Source: an uncultured Kordiimonas sp.
GTDB lineage: Bacteria; Pseudomonadota; Alphaproteobacteria; Sphingomonadales; Kordiimonadaceae
DNA length: 64,000 nucleotides
Reading direction: 5' to 3'
NCBI GenBank assembly: GCA_947503625.1
Contig: CANNEK010000002.1
Location: 186,001 to 250,000 of the forward strand
Part shown: in pieces, positions 26,080 to 34,375 of the stretch
Layout of the letters: every line of letters starts with the position of its first letter
Position numbering within the stretch: position 1 is the stretch's first letter
Position numbers and translations under genes: made by a program
The notes under the pieces: model-generated
Told to the model about the DNA's origin: nothing
The model's input: the letters and a program-made list of their open reading frames with translations, nothing else
Database searches by the model: none

Positions 26080-27057
26080 CTAGAAACTCCAGCCAATCGA
26101 TCCGCGTACCGTGTGACTCTCAAAATCCACTACCGCCAGGTTAGAGTCCGAATTGACATAACGATATTCTGCACGTGCTTCCAAAGAGCTGCCAAGTGGC
26201 ACCTCAAAGATTGCCCGCACGGTATGACGCTTGTCTTGACGTACTGCACCGATAGATGGCGTCTCAGCAGAAAAATCTCTCTGCCGGTAGCGATAGCGTA
26301 GACGAAAAACATTAGGAAGCTCGGAGCTATCAAGCGGCAACTTTAAGCTCGTATCAGCTGTGTGGCCCCAGAATGTGAAAGTATCGTTTTGGGCCTTGTG
26401 GCGGGAAACTGTATAGCCCGCGGTGATATTGCGCCCGTTACCGAGCAGAAAATATACTTTGCTCGACAAACTGTGCCTGTCCGCGTTCCTTTCCTGTAGC
26501 AAGGGGTCATCAAAATTTTGGGTTCGATACTCGTAATAAGCGGTCAAATAAGTCTTTTTAGCAATCAACAGGCCGATATCTGGGCGAATTGTATGCACGT
26601 CCTGAAATTTTGAGCCGGCCAGCGAGATACTATCATACCGGTAAGTTGTCCCAAGGTTGGCTCGCCCAGCCTTCGTTTTGCCGCGTACCGAGAAGCCGTG
26701 GATCTGCAGGTCAAAATCTGTCAGGTCATCATGCAGACTCTGGAAAAAACTGTAGCGGGCCGTAAGACTGGTATCGTTCTGGTCATAGACATCAAGCCCG
26801 ACACGCGCCCTGAACCTCAATTTGGCATCGCCCTGAGCGGAGTTGCTATCAGTATCATCAATGGTGATGTTGTTGTCATACTCGCCACCGACCTCCACGT
26901 AGAGCGACAGAGGCAACTCATCGGGGCCCGTTTCCACAGGTGTTGCTTCCTCCTCCTGCGCGTTGCCCGCACCGGCAGGAAGTAAAAAGCCAACCACCGT
27001 CAGGACCGTTGCCCATTTTCCGCAGCCGCAACTGCCATCTGAATGTGTGTATTTCAT
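26080..27057 (-). CDS. Outer-membrane beta-barrel protein paired with the acidic-repeat protease
   Basis: A 325-residue protein with an N-terminal signal (TVLTVVGFLLPAGAGNAQ) and, from about residue 50, alternating amphipathic strands rich in Tyr and Arg (YVEVGGEYDNNITI, YYEYRTQNF, FRLRYRYRQRDF), ending RGSIGWSF with a terminal Phe. That is the pattern of an outer-membrane barrel of about 12-14 strands, reminiscent of DUF560/SLAM-type barrels without their TPR part. The ATG at 27057 follows GGGAGC. It is 13 bp downstream of the S8 protease gene, so it is under the same ECF-type promoter at 29432. A role in secreting, anchoring or receiving the protease is inferred. Confidence 0.72.
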   Translation of the reverse strand: MKYTHSDGSCGCGKWATVLTVVGFLLPAGAGNAQEEEATPVETGPDELPLSLYVEVGGEYDNNITIDDTDSNSAQGDAKLRFRARVGLDVYDQNDTSLTARYSFFQSLHDDLTDFDLQIHGFSVRGKTKAGRANLGTTYRYDSISLAGSKFQDVHTIRPDIGLLIAKKTYLTAYYEYRTQNFDDPLLQERNADRHSLSSKVYFLLGNGRNITAGYTVSRHKAQNDTFTFWGHTADTSLKLPLDSSELPNVFRLRYRYRQRDFSAETPSIGAVRQDKRHTVRAIFEVPLGSSLEARAEYRYVNSDSNLAVVDFESHTVRGSIGWSF

Positions 27058-27070
27058 CGTGCAAGCTCCC

Positions 27071-29377
27071 CTATTCTTGCGTTGAAACCTTAATAAGGCC
27101 GTAGCCATAGGTTTCGTCAAACCCCGGCGTCCCCAGGTCAATCGCCTGAGCACGCAGCCTGTCCAGTGTTTCCTGCATCGAAGCACCTGCACCGGTATTC
27201 TTAACATGTGCCAGAATGGCCGTAACAAAAGGTGCCGCGATAGATGTGCCGGTTTTAGCGCCATACCCGCCTCCGGCGCGTGCGGTTTGGACATTGACCC
27301 CGGGTGCCGAGAAATCTACATGCCCGCCCCGGTTCGCGCGCAGGAATACCCTTGAGCGGATATCGACTGCTGTTACAGCAACAACTGTTTCGTAGGCCGC
27401 CGGATACAACGGCCTGGCCCCGGGCCCCCCGTTCCCGACCGCCGCCACAACATAACTACCGCGGCTCGCTGCACGAATGATAGCAAGCTCCAGCAGGTCA
27501 TTCGCCGGGCCGCTCAAGCTCATGTTGATTATGGGCACTTGTTGGCGGACCATCCAGTCGATCGCCAGGATCAGGCTTTCGGTTGTTGCCACTTGTCTGC
27601 CAGGTTCCGGTTCAACAAAAACGCTTGCAGCAAACAGCGTCGCATCAGGCGATAACCCGGAAAAACCGTTTCCGTCCATGCCAACAAGAATGGAGGCGAC
27701 GGCGGTGCCATGATCAAGCGGACGGTTTTCATCAAACCTGGCAAAGTCTGCCGTGTGAATAGTGCGGCTGGAAAGAGCTGCGTGCTCGTTGTCCAGGCCT
27801 GTGTCAATGAGGCCAAGACGGATATCTTTTGCGGCGAAAGCATCTGACACACCAAGGCCTGCGGCCAGGCCAGCCGGCGTTTGGTCAAGCGGCTCTTCCG
27901 GGAATTTTTGTTGCTCGGGCACAAACACATGATTGACATCCGCCGCACCGGACACCAGTCGGCTGTCCAGGTCACGCAACTGCTCAGTCAGGTTGCCCGC
28001 ATCACCAACGCGGGCGCGCACAAGGACCATATCAAGCCCGGCAAGGTAAACACGATTTTCATCAATGTATGTTTCCGGTTCCAGTTCAATTTCATCTTCC
28101 ACGTCGACCAAAATCAGGATTTCATCGGGAATAATCGCGTCGCCAGTTTCATCGACGGCTTCGATATAGTCGCGCTCTTCAACAAACTGCAGGCGCGAAA
28201 GACGTTCCTGTTCGGGACGGCGCTCAGGCTGACGATCAGATACGAGCTCTTCGTCGCGGCGGGCGGGCTCTTCATCCTCAAAGGCCTCGCCGACGTCGTC
28301 ATCGCCTAGTTCCAGCTCATCATCTGAAGCATCGTCTGCTGCGGCATCGAATTCATACCCCGCCACTTCCTCTTCAGCGTCGTCTTCAACATCGTTTTCG
28401 GTTTCATCCTCATCTTCAAGATCGTCAAATTCGTCTTCATAGGCGTCTTCTGCTTCCTCTTCCGCTTCCCGCTCGGCTTCATATTCAGCTTCTCGCTCTG
28501 CTTCCTCCTCGGCTTCCGCTTCCGCTTCTTCCTCAGCTTCTGCTTCCGCTTCTTCCTCAGCTTCTGCTTCCGCTTCCTCCTCGGCTTCTGCTTCCGCTTC
28601 TTCCTCAGCTTCCGCTTCCGCTTCTTCCTCAGCCTCTGCTTCCGCTTCCTCCTCGGCTTCTGCTTCTGCTTCTTCCTCAGCTTCTGCTTCTGCTTCTTCC
28701 TCAGCTTCTGCTTCTGCTTCTTCCTCAGCCTCTGCTTCTGCTTCCTCCTCAGCTTCTGCTTCTGCTTCCTCCTCAGCTTCTGCTTCCGCTTCCTCCTCGG
28801 CTTCTGCTTCCGCTTCTTCCTCAGCCTCTGCTTCTGCTTCCTCCTCAGCTTCTGCTTCTGCTTCCTCCTCAGCTTCTGCTTCCGCTTCCTCCTCGGCTTC
28901 TGCTTCCGCTTCTTCCTCAGCTTCCGCTTCCGCTTCTTCCTCAGCCTCTGCTTCCGCTTCCTCCTCGGCTTCTGCTTCTGCTTCTTCCTCAGCTTCTGCT
29001 TCTGCTTCTTCCTCAGCTTCTGCTTCCGCTTCTTCCTCGGCTTCCGATTCCGCTTCCTCCTCGGCTTCCGATTCCGCTTCCTCCTCGGCTTCTGCTTCCG
29101 CTTCTTCCTCGGCTTCCGATTCCGCTTCTTCCTCGGCCTCATCTTCGGCCTCATCGTCAGTTTCATCTTCACTGGGTTGATGGATAACAATGGACGTTTG
29201 GTAGATGCGGTTGGTTTTGACATTCGCGAAAACATTGCCGCTGGATTGGAGACAAAGTGCCCGGCCAGGTATTGAGCCAACAGCAACAATCAACAAACCA
29301 ACGACACTGGCAAGGGCATAGGGGCGCAGTCTGGCTTTGATGCTATTCGGCGTAACAGGCATGATCGTCCTTGTCAT
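27071..29377 (-). CDS. Subtilisin-like (S8) serine protease with long acidic repeat
   Basis: A 768-residue protein. An N-terminal signal or anchor is seen at about 18-42. From about 70 to 310 there is an almost pure Glu/Ala repeat with an eight-residue period (EEEAEAEA), then an acidic Asp/Glu linker to about 390, and the C-terminal subtilase domain. The triad is Asp525 (LIDTG), His556 (DHGTA) and Ser712 (GTSIAAP), with oxyanion Asn649 (VGNGG), so the protease looks active. The ATG at 29377 was preferred to a TTG at 29416. It is followed 13 bp later by the beta-barrel gene and preceded by an ECF-type promoter shared in motif with the sigma factor and the RTX gene. The repeat may bind Ca2+, span a polymer layer or keep the enzyme soluble; its role is unknown. 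Confidence 0.85.
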   Translation of the reverse strand: MTRTIMPVTPNSIKARLRPYALASVVGLLIVAVGSIPGRALCLQSSGNVFANVKTNRIYQTSIVIHQPSEDETDDEAEDEAEEEAESEAEEEAEAEAEEEAESEAEEEAESEAEEEAEAEAEEEAEAEAEEEAEAEAEEEAEAEAEEEAEAEAEEEAEAEAEEEAEAEAEEEAEAEAEEEAEAEAEEEAEAEAEEEAEAEAEEEAEAEAEEEAEAEAEEEAEAEAEEEAEAEAEEEAEAEAEEEAEAEAEEEAEAEAEEEAEAEAEEEAEAEAEEEAEAEAEEEAEAEAEEEAEREAEYEAEREAEEEAEDAYEDEFDDLEDEDETENDVEDDAEEEVAGYEFDAAADDASDDELELGDDDVGEAFEDEEPARRDEELVSDRQPERRPEQERLSRLQFVEERDYIEAVDETGDAIIPDEILILVDVEDEIELEPETYIDENRVYLAGLDMVLVRARVGDAGNLTEQLRDLDSRLVSGAADVNHVFVPEQQKFPEEPLDQTPAGLAAGLGVSDAFAAKDIRLGLIDTGLDNEHAALSSRTIHTADFARFDENRPLDHGTAVASILVGMDGNGFSGLSPDATLFAASVFVEPEPGRQVATTESLILAIDWMVRQQVPIINMSLSGPANDLLELAIIRAASRGSYVVAAVGNGGPGARPLYPAAYETVVAVTAVDIRSRVFLRANRGGHVDFSAPGVNVQTARAGGGYGAKTGTSIAAPFVTAILAHVKNTGAGASMQETLDRLRAQAIDLGTPGFDETYGYGLIKVSTQE
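28495..29150 (-). repeat. 24-bp tandem repeat encoding (EEEAEAEA)n
   Basis: About 27 in-frame copies of a 24-bp unit with mainly synonymous differences (GCT/GCC, TCT/TCC, TTC/CTC on the + strand). A higher-order 96-bp duplication (four units) can be traced: the stretch beginning at 28725 recurs at 28821. Copy number is therefore likely to vary. Confidence 0.9.
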
Positions 29378-29431
29378 TATTGCTGGTTCCCAAATATTTG
29401 GTCCCGTGAAGCGCAAAGGTAGTTTGCCTGA

Positions 29432-29459
29432 ATAACGGCCAGTGTTCCTACTTTATTCC
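29432..29459 (-). promoter_or_regulatory. ECF-type promoter of the S8 protease operon
   Basis: Reading the minus strand: GGAAT at 29459..29455 (extended GGAATAAA), a 17-bp spacer, CGTTAT at 29437..29432. Same motif and spacing as at 29612 and 31133. It leaves a leader of about 48 nt before the ATG at 29377. Confidence 0.75.
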
Positions 29460-29611
29460 GGAAAAAACGACACCCACAATAGGAACGGCCAGAAATCGTG
29501 ATAGCTTAGCCAAATGGTGGTAATTAATACTTAACATATTGATGTCATAGCGGAAAATCTGCTGCATAGAAACGGGGGCACGTTCGCGCATAAAAGCGGA
29601 TGTTTTTTTCT

Positions 29612-29639
29612 GGAATAAATTCGATACCCCATTCGTTAG
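29612..29639 (+). promoter_or_regulatory. ECF-type autoregulatory promoter of the sigma factor gene
   Basis: GGAAT (29612-29616, extended GGAATAAA), a 17-bp spacer, CGTTAG (29634-29639). It has the classic ECF form GGAAC-N16/17-CGTT with a T in place of the final C. Transcription would start near 29646, giving a very short leader to the ATG at 29656. Confidence 0.75.
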
Positions 29640-29655
29640 GGAGATGAAGGCGAAC

Positions 29656-30186
29656 ATGCAAGGTCCTGCCGCAACACAAGCCTGGCGCGATGAACTGGTA
29701 GCCTTGCTACCCCGGCTACGTCGATACGCGCTATCGCTTACCGGTTCCATGCAAGACGCAGAGGACCTGTTGCATTCGACTGTTGAGAAAGCCCTGTCGA
29801 AAGCGGACCAGTTTGCAGAAGGTACTGATCTGGACAGGTGGATGTTCAGGATATGTAAAAACCTTTGGTTTGACGAATGGCGTCAGCGGAAGGTTCGCGG
29901 GCCATCCGTTGACCCACAAGAAATGAAGAATGAGCCCTGGGTGGACGGTGAAGACCATGTACAGAACCGCATAAGGATCCAGGAATTGAACAGAGCGCTA
30001 CAAGCGCTGCAGGAAGATCATAGAGAAATTTTGGTGTTAGTTGTGATTGAGGGATATTCATACAAGGAAGTGTCGGAGCGGCTGGATGTACCGATTGGCA
30101 CCGTAATGAGCCGCCTGGCTCGCGCCAGGGCCGGACTCGGCAGTCTTTTGTCTGCGTCAGCAATTGACAGGGAAACCAAAGCATGA
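29656..30186 (+). CDS. ECF RNA polymerase sigma factor
   Basis: A 176-residue group-4 sigma factor. Region 2 is seen at about 15-80 (ALSLTGSMQDAEDLLHSTVEKAL, WMFRICKNLWFDEWR) and region 4 at about 115-165 (LQEDHREILVLVVIEGYSYKEV, GTVMSRLARAR). The ATG at 29656 fits both the ribosome site GAAGG and the promoter just upstream; the ATG at 29644 would precede the predicted transcript start. Its stop overlaps the start of the anti-sigma gene (ATGA). The same promoter motif ahead of this gene, the divergent protease operon and the downstream RTX gene suggests that this factor drives all three. Confidence 0.9.
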   Translation: MQGPAATQAWRDELVALLPRLRRYALSLTGSMQDAEDLLHSTVEKALSKADQFAEGTDLDRWMFRICKNLWFDEWRQRKVRGPSVDPQEMKNEPWVDGEDHVQNRIRIQELNRALQALQEDHREILVLVVIEGYSYKEVSERLDVPIGTVMSRLARARAGLGSLLSASAIDRETKA

Positions 30187-30989
30187 CCTTAACGGACGAA
30201 ATATTGTCGGCCTATCTTGACAGCGAACTACCGGCCGAGGAAATGGACCGTATTACCGATGAGATTGCTTCGGACCCGGTGCTCGCTTTGCGACTTGAAG
30301 AGATGCGCAATTCCGACGCCTGGCTCGCAGGCCAGTTCGCAGCCGTCGATAACAAGCCCATTCGCGCCCATACACTTGATCTTATCAGCCAGTTCTCGAG
30401 AGAACAGAATTCTAAAAAGGAAGAAGGCCCTGAGCAAAGCAATGTAATTGCTTTAAAACCTCGCGATCGCTGGGCTGCTGTCACAAACTCGGTTTCATGG
30501 GGTCAGGCGATTGCGGCATCCATTGTACTGTTTGTCGGTATTGGTGCCGGCATGCAGTTTGGGGGTAAAAGCAGCACCGACGGGTTTGCCACATTGCAAA
30601 CGGCAGGACTGATCTCGCCAGCGAGTCCATTGTATGATGTCCTGGAAACCACACCCAGCCTAACCAGGGTTGGATTGGACGACGATGACGCGAGCGCTGC
30701 CGCAGTGATCTCGTTCGAAACCGCAAATGGCATCTATTGCAGAGAACTGCAAGTCTCCACCAAAGCGAGCCACAGTCGAAGTATTGCCTGCCGGTCCGGT
30801 GACGACTGGCTGATCAAGGCAACGGTAGCCAGTGCTGGCCCCGCGCCGGTTGGAACTTCCGACTTTATACCCGCAAGCACTGCAGGGAACCAGTTGATCG
30901 ACCAAACCATCATGACCCTGATGAAAGGCGACGCTTTAAGCAGCGTTGATGAAAACCAATTGATTGTCAGGAATTGGCAACAGAACTGA
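30183..30989 (+). CDS. Membrane-bound anti-sigma factor
   Basis: A 268-residue protein, 4-bp overlapping the sigma gene. An N-terminal cytosolic domain (1-75, LTDEILSAYLDSELPAEEMD) resembles the anti-sigma domain that binds ECF factors, without the zinc-binding HxxxCxxC. A single TM follows at about 107-127, then an exported domain of about 140 residues with two cysteines (YCREL, ACRSG) and the phrase FETANGIYCRE, which is typical of this anti-sigma group. It should hold the sigma factor at the inner membrane until an envelope signal arrives; release by regulated proteolysis is likely but not shown. Confidence 0.85.
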   Translation: MTLTDEILSAYLDSELPAEEMDRITDEIASDPVLALRLEEMRNSDAWLAGQFAAVDNKPIRAHTLDLISQFSREQNSKKEEGPEQSNVIALKPRDRWAAVTNSVSWGQAIAASIVLFVGIGAGMQFGGKSSTDGFATLQTAGLISPASPLYDVLETTPSLTRVGLDDDDASAAAVISFETANGIYCRELQVSTKASHSRSIACRSGDDWLIKATVASAGPAPVGTSDFIPASTAGNQLIDQTIMTLMKGDALSSVDENQLIVRNWQQN

Positions 30990-31132
30990 TCTGCAATGTA
31001 AGCAAAAGGATGCAGTCTTGTTCAAGCCTAGCCAAAGCCGGGCACTTACGTCGGTCTTTTGAATACTCAGGTCGGTTTTGTCTATCCAAGAACCTTCCGG
31101 CCTGACGCGCATTAAAAAAAAGCAATTTCTCG

Positions 31133-31160
31133 GGAATAAAATCTGAACGCTCCCCGTTAG
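31133..31160 (+). promoter_or_regulatory. ECF-type promoter of the acidic RTX gene
   Basis: GGAAT (31133-31137, extended GGAATAAA), a 17-bp spacer, CGTTAG (31155-31160). It is the same motif as at 29612 with an unrelated spacer sequence, so the match is not a simple duplication. Leader to the ATG at 31246 is about 80 nt. Confidence 0.78.
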
Positions 31161-31245
31161 CGGAATGACAACAGAAATCCACGCCATATTAGGCGGTACG
31201 CATTTAACGGCCAGATGACTGGCCAATGAACAAGGAATGAGACCC

Positions 31246-32766
31246 ATGTCAAATAGTGAAACCTCCACAGCAACTGCTACAGACGCAGCAGATCTGATTG
31301 CGCTCCTGAATGAGCTGATTGATCTGGCAAATGCCAGCACAGACGAAGACGACCTTGAAGAAATCCTGGAAGCCCTGGATGAAGTTGAAGAAGTGCTGAC
31401 CGGCGAACTGGACGGCGACGAAGACGACGAAGACGACGAAGACGACGACGAAGACGACGGCGACGAAGACGGCGACGAAGACGACGAAGACGACGAAGAC
31501 GACGACGAAGACGACGGCGAAGACGAAGACGAAGACGGCGACGAAGACGACGAAGACGAAGACGACGACGACGAAGACGAAGACGACGAAGACGAAGACG
31601 ACGAAGACGACGACGAAGACGAAGACGGCGACGAAGACGACGAAGACGAAGACGAAGACGAAGACGGCGACGAAGACGACGACGAAGACGACGAAGACGA
31701 CGAAGACGACGAAGCAACTGTCGAAGGCGTTTTAGCCAAGGCAAATGCCCTCATCGCAGCCATCGAAGCTGGTGAAGCAGACAACATCCCTGCGGATGAC
31801 CTGCAAGACCTTGCCGAAGAACTTTCTGAAGCTATTGCCGAAATCAGCGGCGAAAACGATGATGATCTGCAAGGTAGTGACGGCGAGGACATTCTGGTCG
31901 GTGGCACTGGTGACGATACCGTCGATGGCGGGGACGGTGACGATGTTATCTGGGCCGGGCAAGGCGACGAAGGTGACGATTTTGTTTCCGGCGGCAACGG
32001 TGATGACATCATTGGCGGTGGAGACGGCGACGATTTGCTTGTCGGCGGCGAAAGTAATGGCTCTGGTTCTGAAGACGGCGACGACACATTGTTTGGTGGC
32101 ACAGGCAACGATCAAATCGTTGCGTCCAACTGGACTGACGATGGCGACGGTACTGTCAATAGTAATGACACTTTCGGCAACTCTGCATCTGATGGTGAAA
32201 ACCGAGTTTGGGCAGGCGCTGGCAATGACTTTGTAGCCGGAGGTGGAAACGACGACGTTATTGGTGGCGGTGACGGTGACGATACCATCAACGCTCAGGA
32301 CGGCAACGATATCGTGTTTGCAGGCAAAACTGGCGATGATGTTGTCAATGGCGGCGCAGGTAACGACACTGTTTTCGGAGCCAGTGGCACAGACGATGTG
32401 GACGGCGGCTCGGGCGATGATCTGTTGTTTGGCGGATCCGGCAATGACGATGTCAATGGCGGCGGCGACAACGACACCATTTATGGTGGTGCCGGCAACG
32501 ACATTATCTCAGGAGAAACAGGTGATGACGTGACGTCTGGCGGCGACGGTGAAGACACTTTTGTCTTTGCGGCAAACGCTGGCAACGACACTATTCAGGA
32601 CTTCGAAACCGGTGAAGACGTGATCGACCTTTCAGCACTCGGCACAAGCTTTGATGCCCTGACGATCACACAAACGGACGGGAACACCCTTGTTTCATGG
32701 AGTGATGGCAACGTAACGCTGAACGGTGTTACGGAAACCCTGGACGCAAGCGACTTCATTTTCTAG
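31246..32766 (+). CDS. RTX calcium-binding protein with long Asp/Glu repeat
   Basis: A 506-residue, extremely acidic protein. Residues 1-50 are helical. About 52-155 is an uninterrupted Asp/Glu tract with scattered Gly. A second helical stretch spans about 160-205. From about 208 to 432 there are many RTX nonapeptides (GGxGxDxxx, for example GGDGDDVIW), which bind Ca2+ after secretion. The C-terminus ends DASDFIF, fitting an uncleaved type I secretion signal; there is no N-terminal signal. The ATG at 31246 was preferred to 31237, because AAGGA is nine bases before it. No type I secretion genes are nearby. It probably forms part of the cell surface or matrix; no catalytic domain is seen. Confidence 0.85.
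   Translation: MSNSETSTATATDAADLIALLNELIDLANASTDEDDLEEILEALDEVEEVLTGELDGDEDDEDDEDDDEDDGDEDGDEDDEDDEDDDEDDGEDEDEDGDEDDEDEDDDDEDEDDEDEDDEDDDEDEDGDEDDEDEDEDEDGDEDDDEDDEDDEDDEATVEGVLAKANALIAAIEAGEADNIPADDLQDLAEELSEAIAEISGENDDDLQGSDGEDILVGGTGDDTVDGGDGDDVIWAGQGDEGDDFVSGGNGDDIIGGGDGDDLLVGGESNGSGSEDGDDTLFGGTGNDQIVASNWTDDGDGTVNSNDTFGNSASDGENRVWAGAGNDFVAGGGNDDVIGGGDGDDTINAQDGNDIVFAGKTGDDVVNGGAGNDTVFGASGTDDVDGGSGDDLLFGGSGNDDVNGGGDNDTIYGGAGNDIISGETGDDVTSGGDGEDTFVFAANAGNDTIQDFETGEDVIDLSALGTSFDALTITQTDGNTLVSWSDGNVTLNGVTETLDASDFIF
31414..31713 (+). repeat. GAC/GAA codon repeat encoding the Asp/Glu tract
   Basis: About 300 bp built almost only of GAC and GAA codons with occasional GGC, with 6- and 9-bp subrepeats. 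It encodes (DEDD/EDDE)n and is likely prone to slippage. The reverse strand is open in other frames purely because of this composition. Confidence 0.9.
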
Positions 32767-32788
32767 TCACTGCGTCATCAGGCAGGGG

Positions 32789-32819
32789 AGGCACCGGCGA
32801 AACACCGCTGGTGCCTTTT
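32789..32819 (+). terminator. Terminator after the RTX gene
   Basis: Stem AGGCACC (32789-32795) / GGTGCCT (32810-32816) with further pairing inside the loop, then four T. It ends the RTX transcript. Confidence 0.7.
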
Positions 32820-32904
32820 CCTATTAAAAGGCGGTACCTGCAGGTTGGCAATTTGTAAGCATCAGGTTTACCAAGACGCGCAACAAAACCTTTCCAACCC
32901 AGCT

Positions 32905-34101
32905 CTAGACAGCTTGCCCCGCTGCGTAACCACTGGCCCACGCCCACTGAAAATTGTAGCCCCCAAGCCAACCGGTGACATCAACGCATTCACCGATAAA
33001 ATACAGCCCCGGAACAGACTTTACTTCCATGGTTTTGGAAGACAGGCTTTCGGTGGATACACCGCCCTTTGTCACCTCGGCCTTTTTCAACCCTTCTGTG
33101 CCTGTGGGCTTGAGCGACCAGGCCGAAAGGCGTTCGGTAAGAGCTTGCAGCGACTGATTGGATTGATCAGCCATCTTGTCTGGCCATTCTTCTGCAATCT
33201 GGTCGGCCAGCCGATCCGGCAACACGCTTCTTAACACGGCCTTCACACTGGAAGCGCCCTGCGTTTCCCGGGCTTTTTTCAACCATGCCAGCACATCTGC
33301 CTCAACTGGCAGCAGATTAACAGCAATACTGTCGCCGTGGCTCCAATAGGACGAAATCTGCAAAATTGCAGGGCCGCTAAGACCGCGATGAGTAAACAGA
33401 ATATTCTCACGAAACACCGGCGCGTGCTTCCTGTGCGGAACGGATACGTTGCAGTCGGCGGCAACACCTGCAAGGTTTTTCATACCAGCAACGATTTGAG
33501 GATCAAAAACAAGTGGCACCAGCGCCGGCAGCGGCTCGACAATACGCAGGCCAAACTGGCGGGCGAGCCGATAGCCAAAGTCTGTTGCGCCCATTTGCGG
33601 GATTGCGGTTCCACCGGTTGCAATCACCAAACTGCCAGCTTCCCATATTGTGTCTGATGTCCGAATACTGAAACCCGAAGGTTCCTGACCGACCTTGACA
33701 ACGTCTGTTTGCAGCTTCAGGTCCACCCCCGCGGCAGTACACTCTTCCAGAAACATGGACACAATTGCCTTCGCGCTCTGATCACAAAACAACTGACCCA
33801 GGGTTTTTTCATGCCAGCTCAGCCCGTGGGCTGCCATCAAATCCATAAAATCCCATGGGGTGTATCGACTGAGCGCCGATTTGGCAAAATGCGGGTTCTC
33901 GCTGATGTAAGCACCGGGTTCTGTATCCTGATTGGTAAAGTTGCAACGCCCTCCGCCCGATATAAGAATTTTAGCACCCGGTTTTTTGTTTCGTTCCAGT
34001 AACAAAACTTTTTTGCCGCGCTTGCCAGCGGTAATTGCCGCCATCATTCCCGCTGCACCGGCACCAATTATTATTACATCGTAACTTTTTGAAGCTTGCA
34101 C
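32905..34101 (-). CDS. HI0933-family (BaiN/YhiN-like) flavoprotein
   Basis: FAD-dependent oxidoreductase of about 398 residues. The dinucleotide-binding IIIGAGAAGMMAA is at the N-terminus, followed by the family signature KILISGGGRCNFTN and, near the end, FIGECVDVTGWLGGYNFQWAW, which closes the FAD site. Members reduce diverse substrates or modify RNA; the true substrate here is unknown. The start is uncertain: a GTG at 34101 places the Rossmann motif eight residues in, as in relatives; a GTG at 34110 or the open frame up to 34161 is possible. Single gene, divergent from the chemotaxis gene. Confidence 0.85.
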   Translation of the reverse strand: MQASKSYDVIIIGAGAAGMMAAITAGKRGKKVLLLERNKKPGAKILISGGGRCNFTNQDTEPGAYISENPHFAKSALSRYTPWDFMDLMAAHGLSWHEKTLGQLFCDQSAKAIVSMFLEECTAAGVDLKLQTDVVKVGQEPSGFSIRTSDTIWEAGSLVIATGGTAIPQMGATDFGYRLARQFGLRIVEPLPALVPLVFDPQIVAGMKNLAGVAADCNVSVPHRKHAPVFRENILFTHRGLSGPAILQISSYWSHGDSIAVNLLPVEADVLAWLKKARETQGASSVKAVLRSVLPDRLADQIAEEWPDKMADQSNQSLQALTERLSAWSLKPTGTEGLKKAEVTKGGVSTESLSSKTMEVKSVPGLYFIGECVDVTGWLGGYNFQWAWASGYAAGQAV

Positions 34102-34375
34102 GCCAATCACTGCCTTACAACGCTGAATTATGAACAGAAGACTAGCCTGAATACTCCTCAAATAACAGGTAATTCAGTGGGTTAATCATATCGGTAGCCT
34201 GCTTTTCTTTTCGTCTTTCCAACGCTGCTTTCGTGTTGTTCACGAGGAAAGTCAACGAAAACTTCACGAATTCGAACCGGCTTTTAAGATTCGTTAACCC
34301 TGCTGTGCGATGAATCAGATTGATTTTAGTAAACCTGCTCAAACATCGACCGAAGTTCGAAGAGGGAATTTCCAA

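Noticed and set aside
28495-29150. CRISPR-like array of short repeats
   Set aside because: Units are contiguous with no unique spacers and encode an in-frame acidic repeat.
28306-29289. Long minus-strand ORF rich in Arg, Lys and Gln
   Set aside because: Frame-shifted reading of the Glu/Ala repeat of the S8 protease; the repeat keeps all frames open.
30936-32108. Minus-strand Ser-rich ORF and a minus-strand Leu/Arg-rich ORF opposite the RTX gene
   Set aside because: Antisense readings of the GAC/GAA repeat; they have no start context or family likeness.
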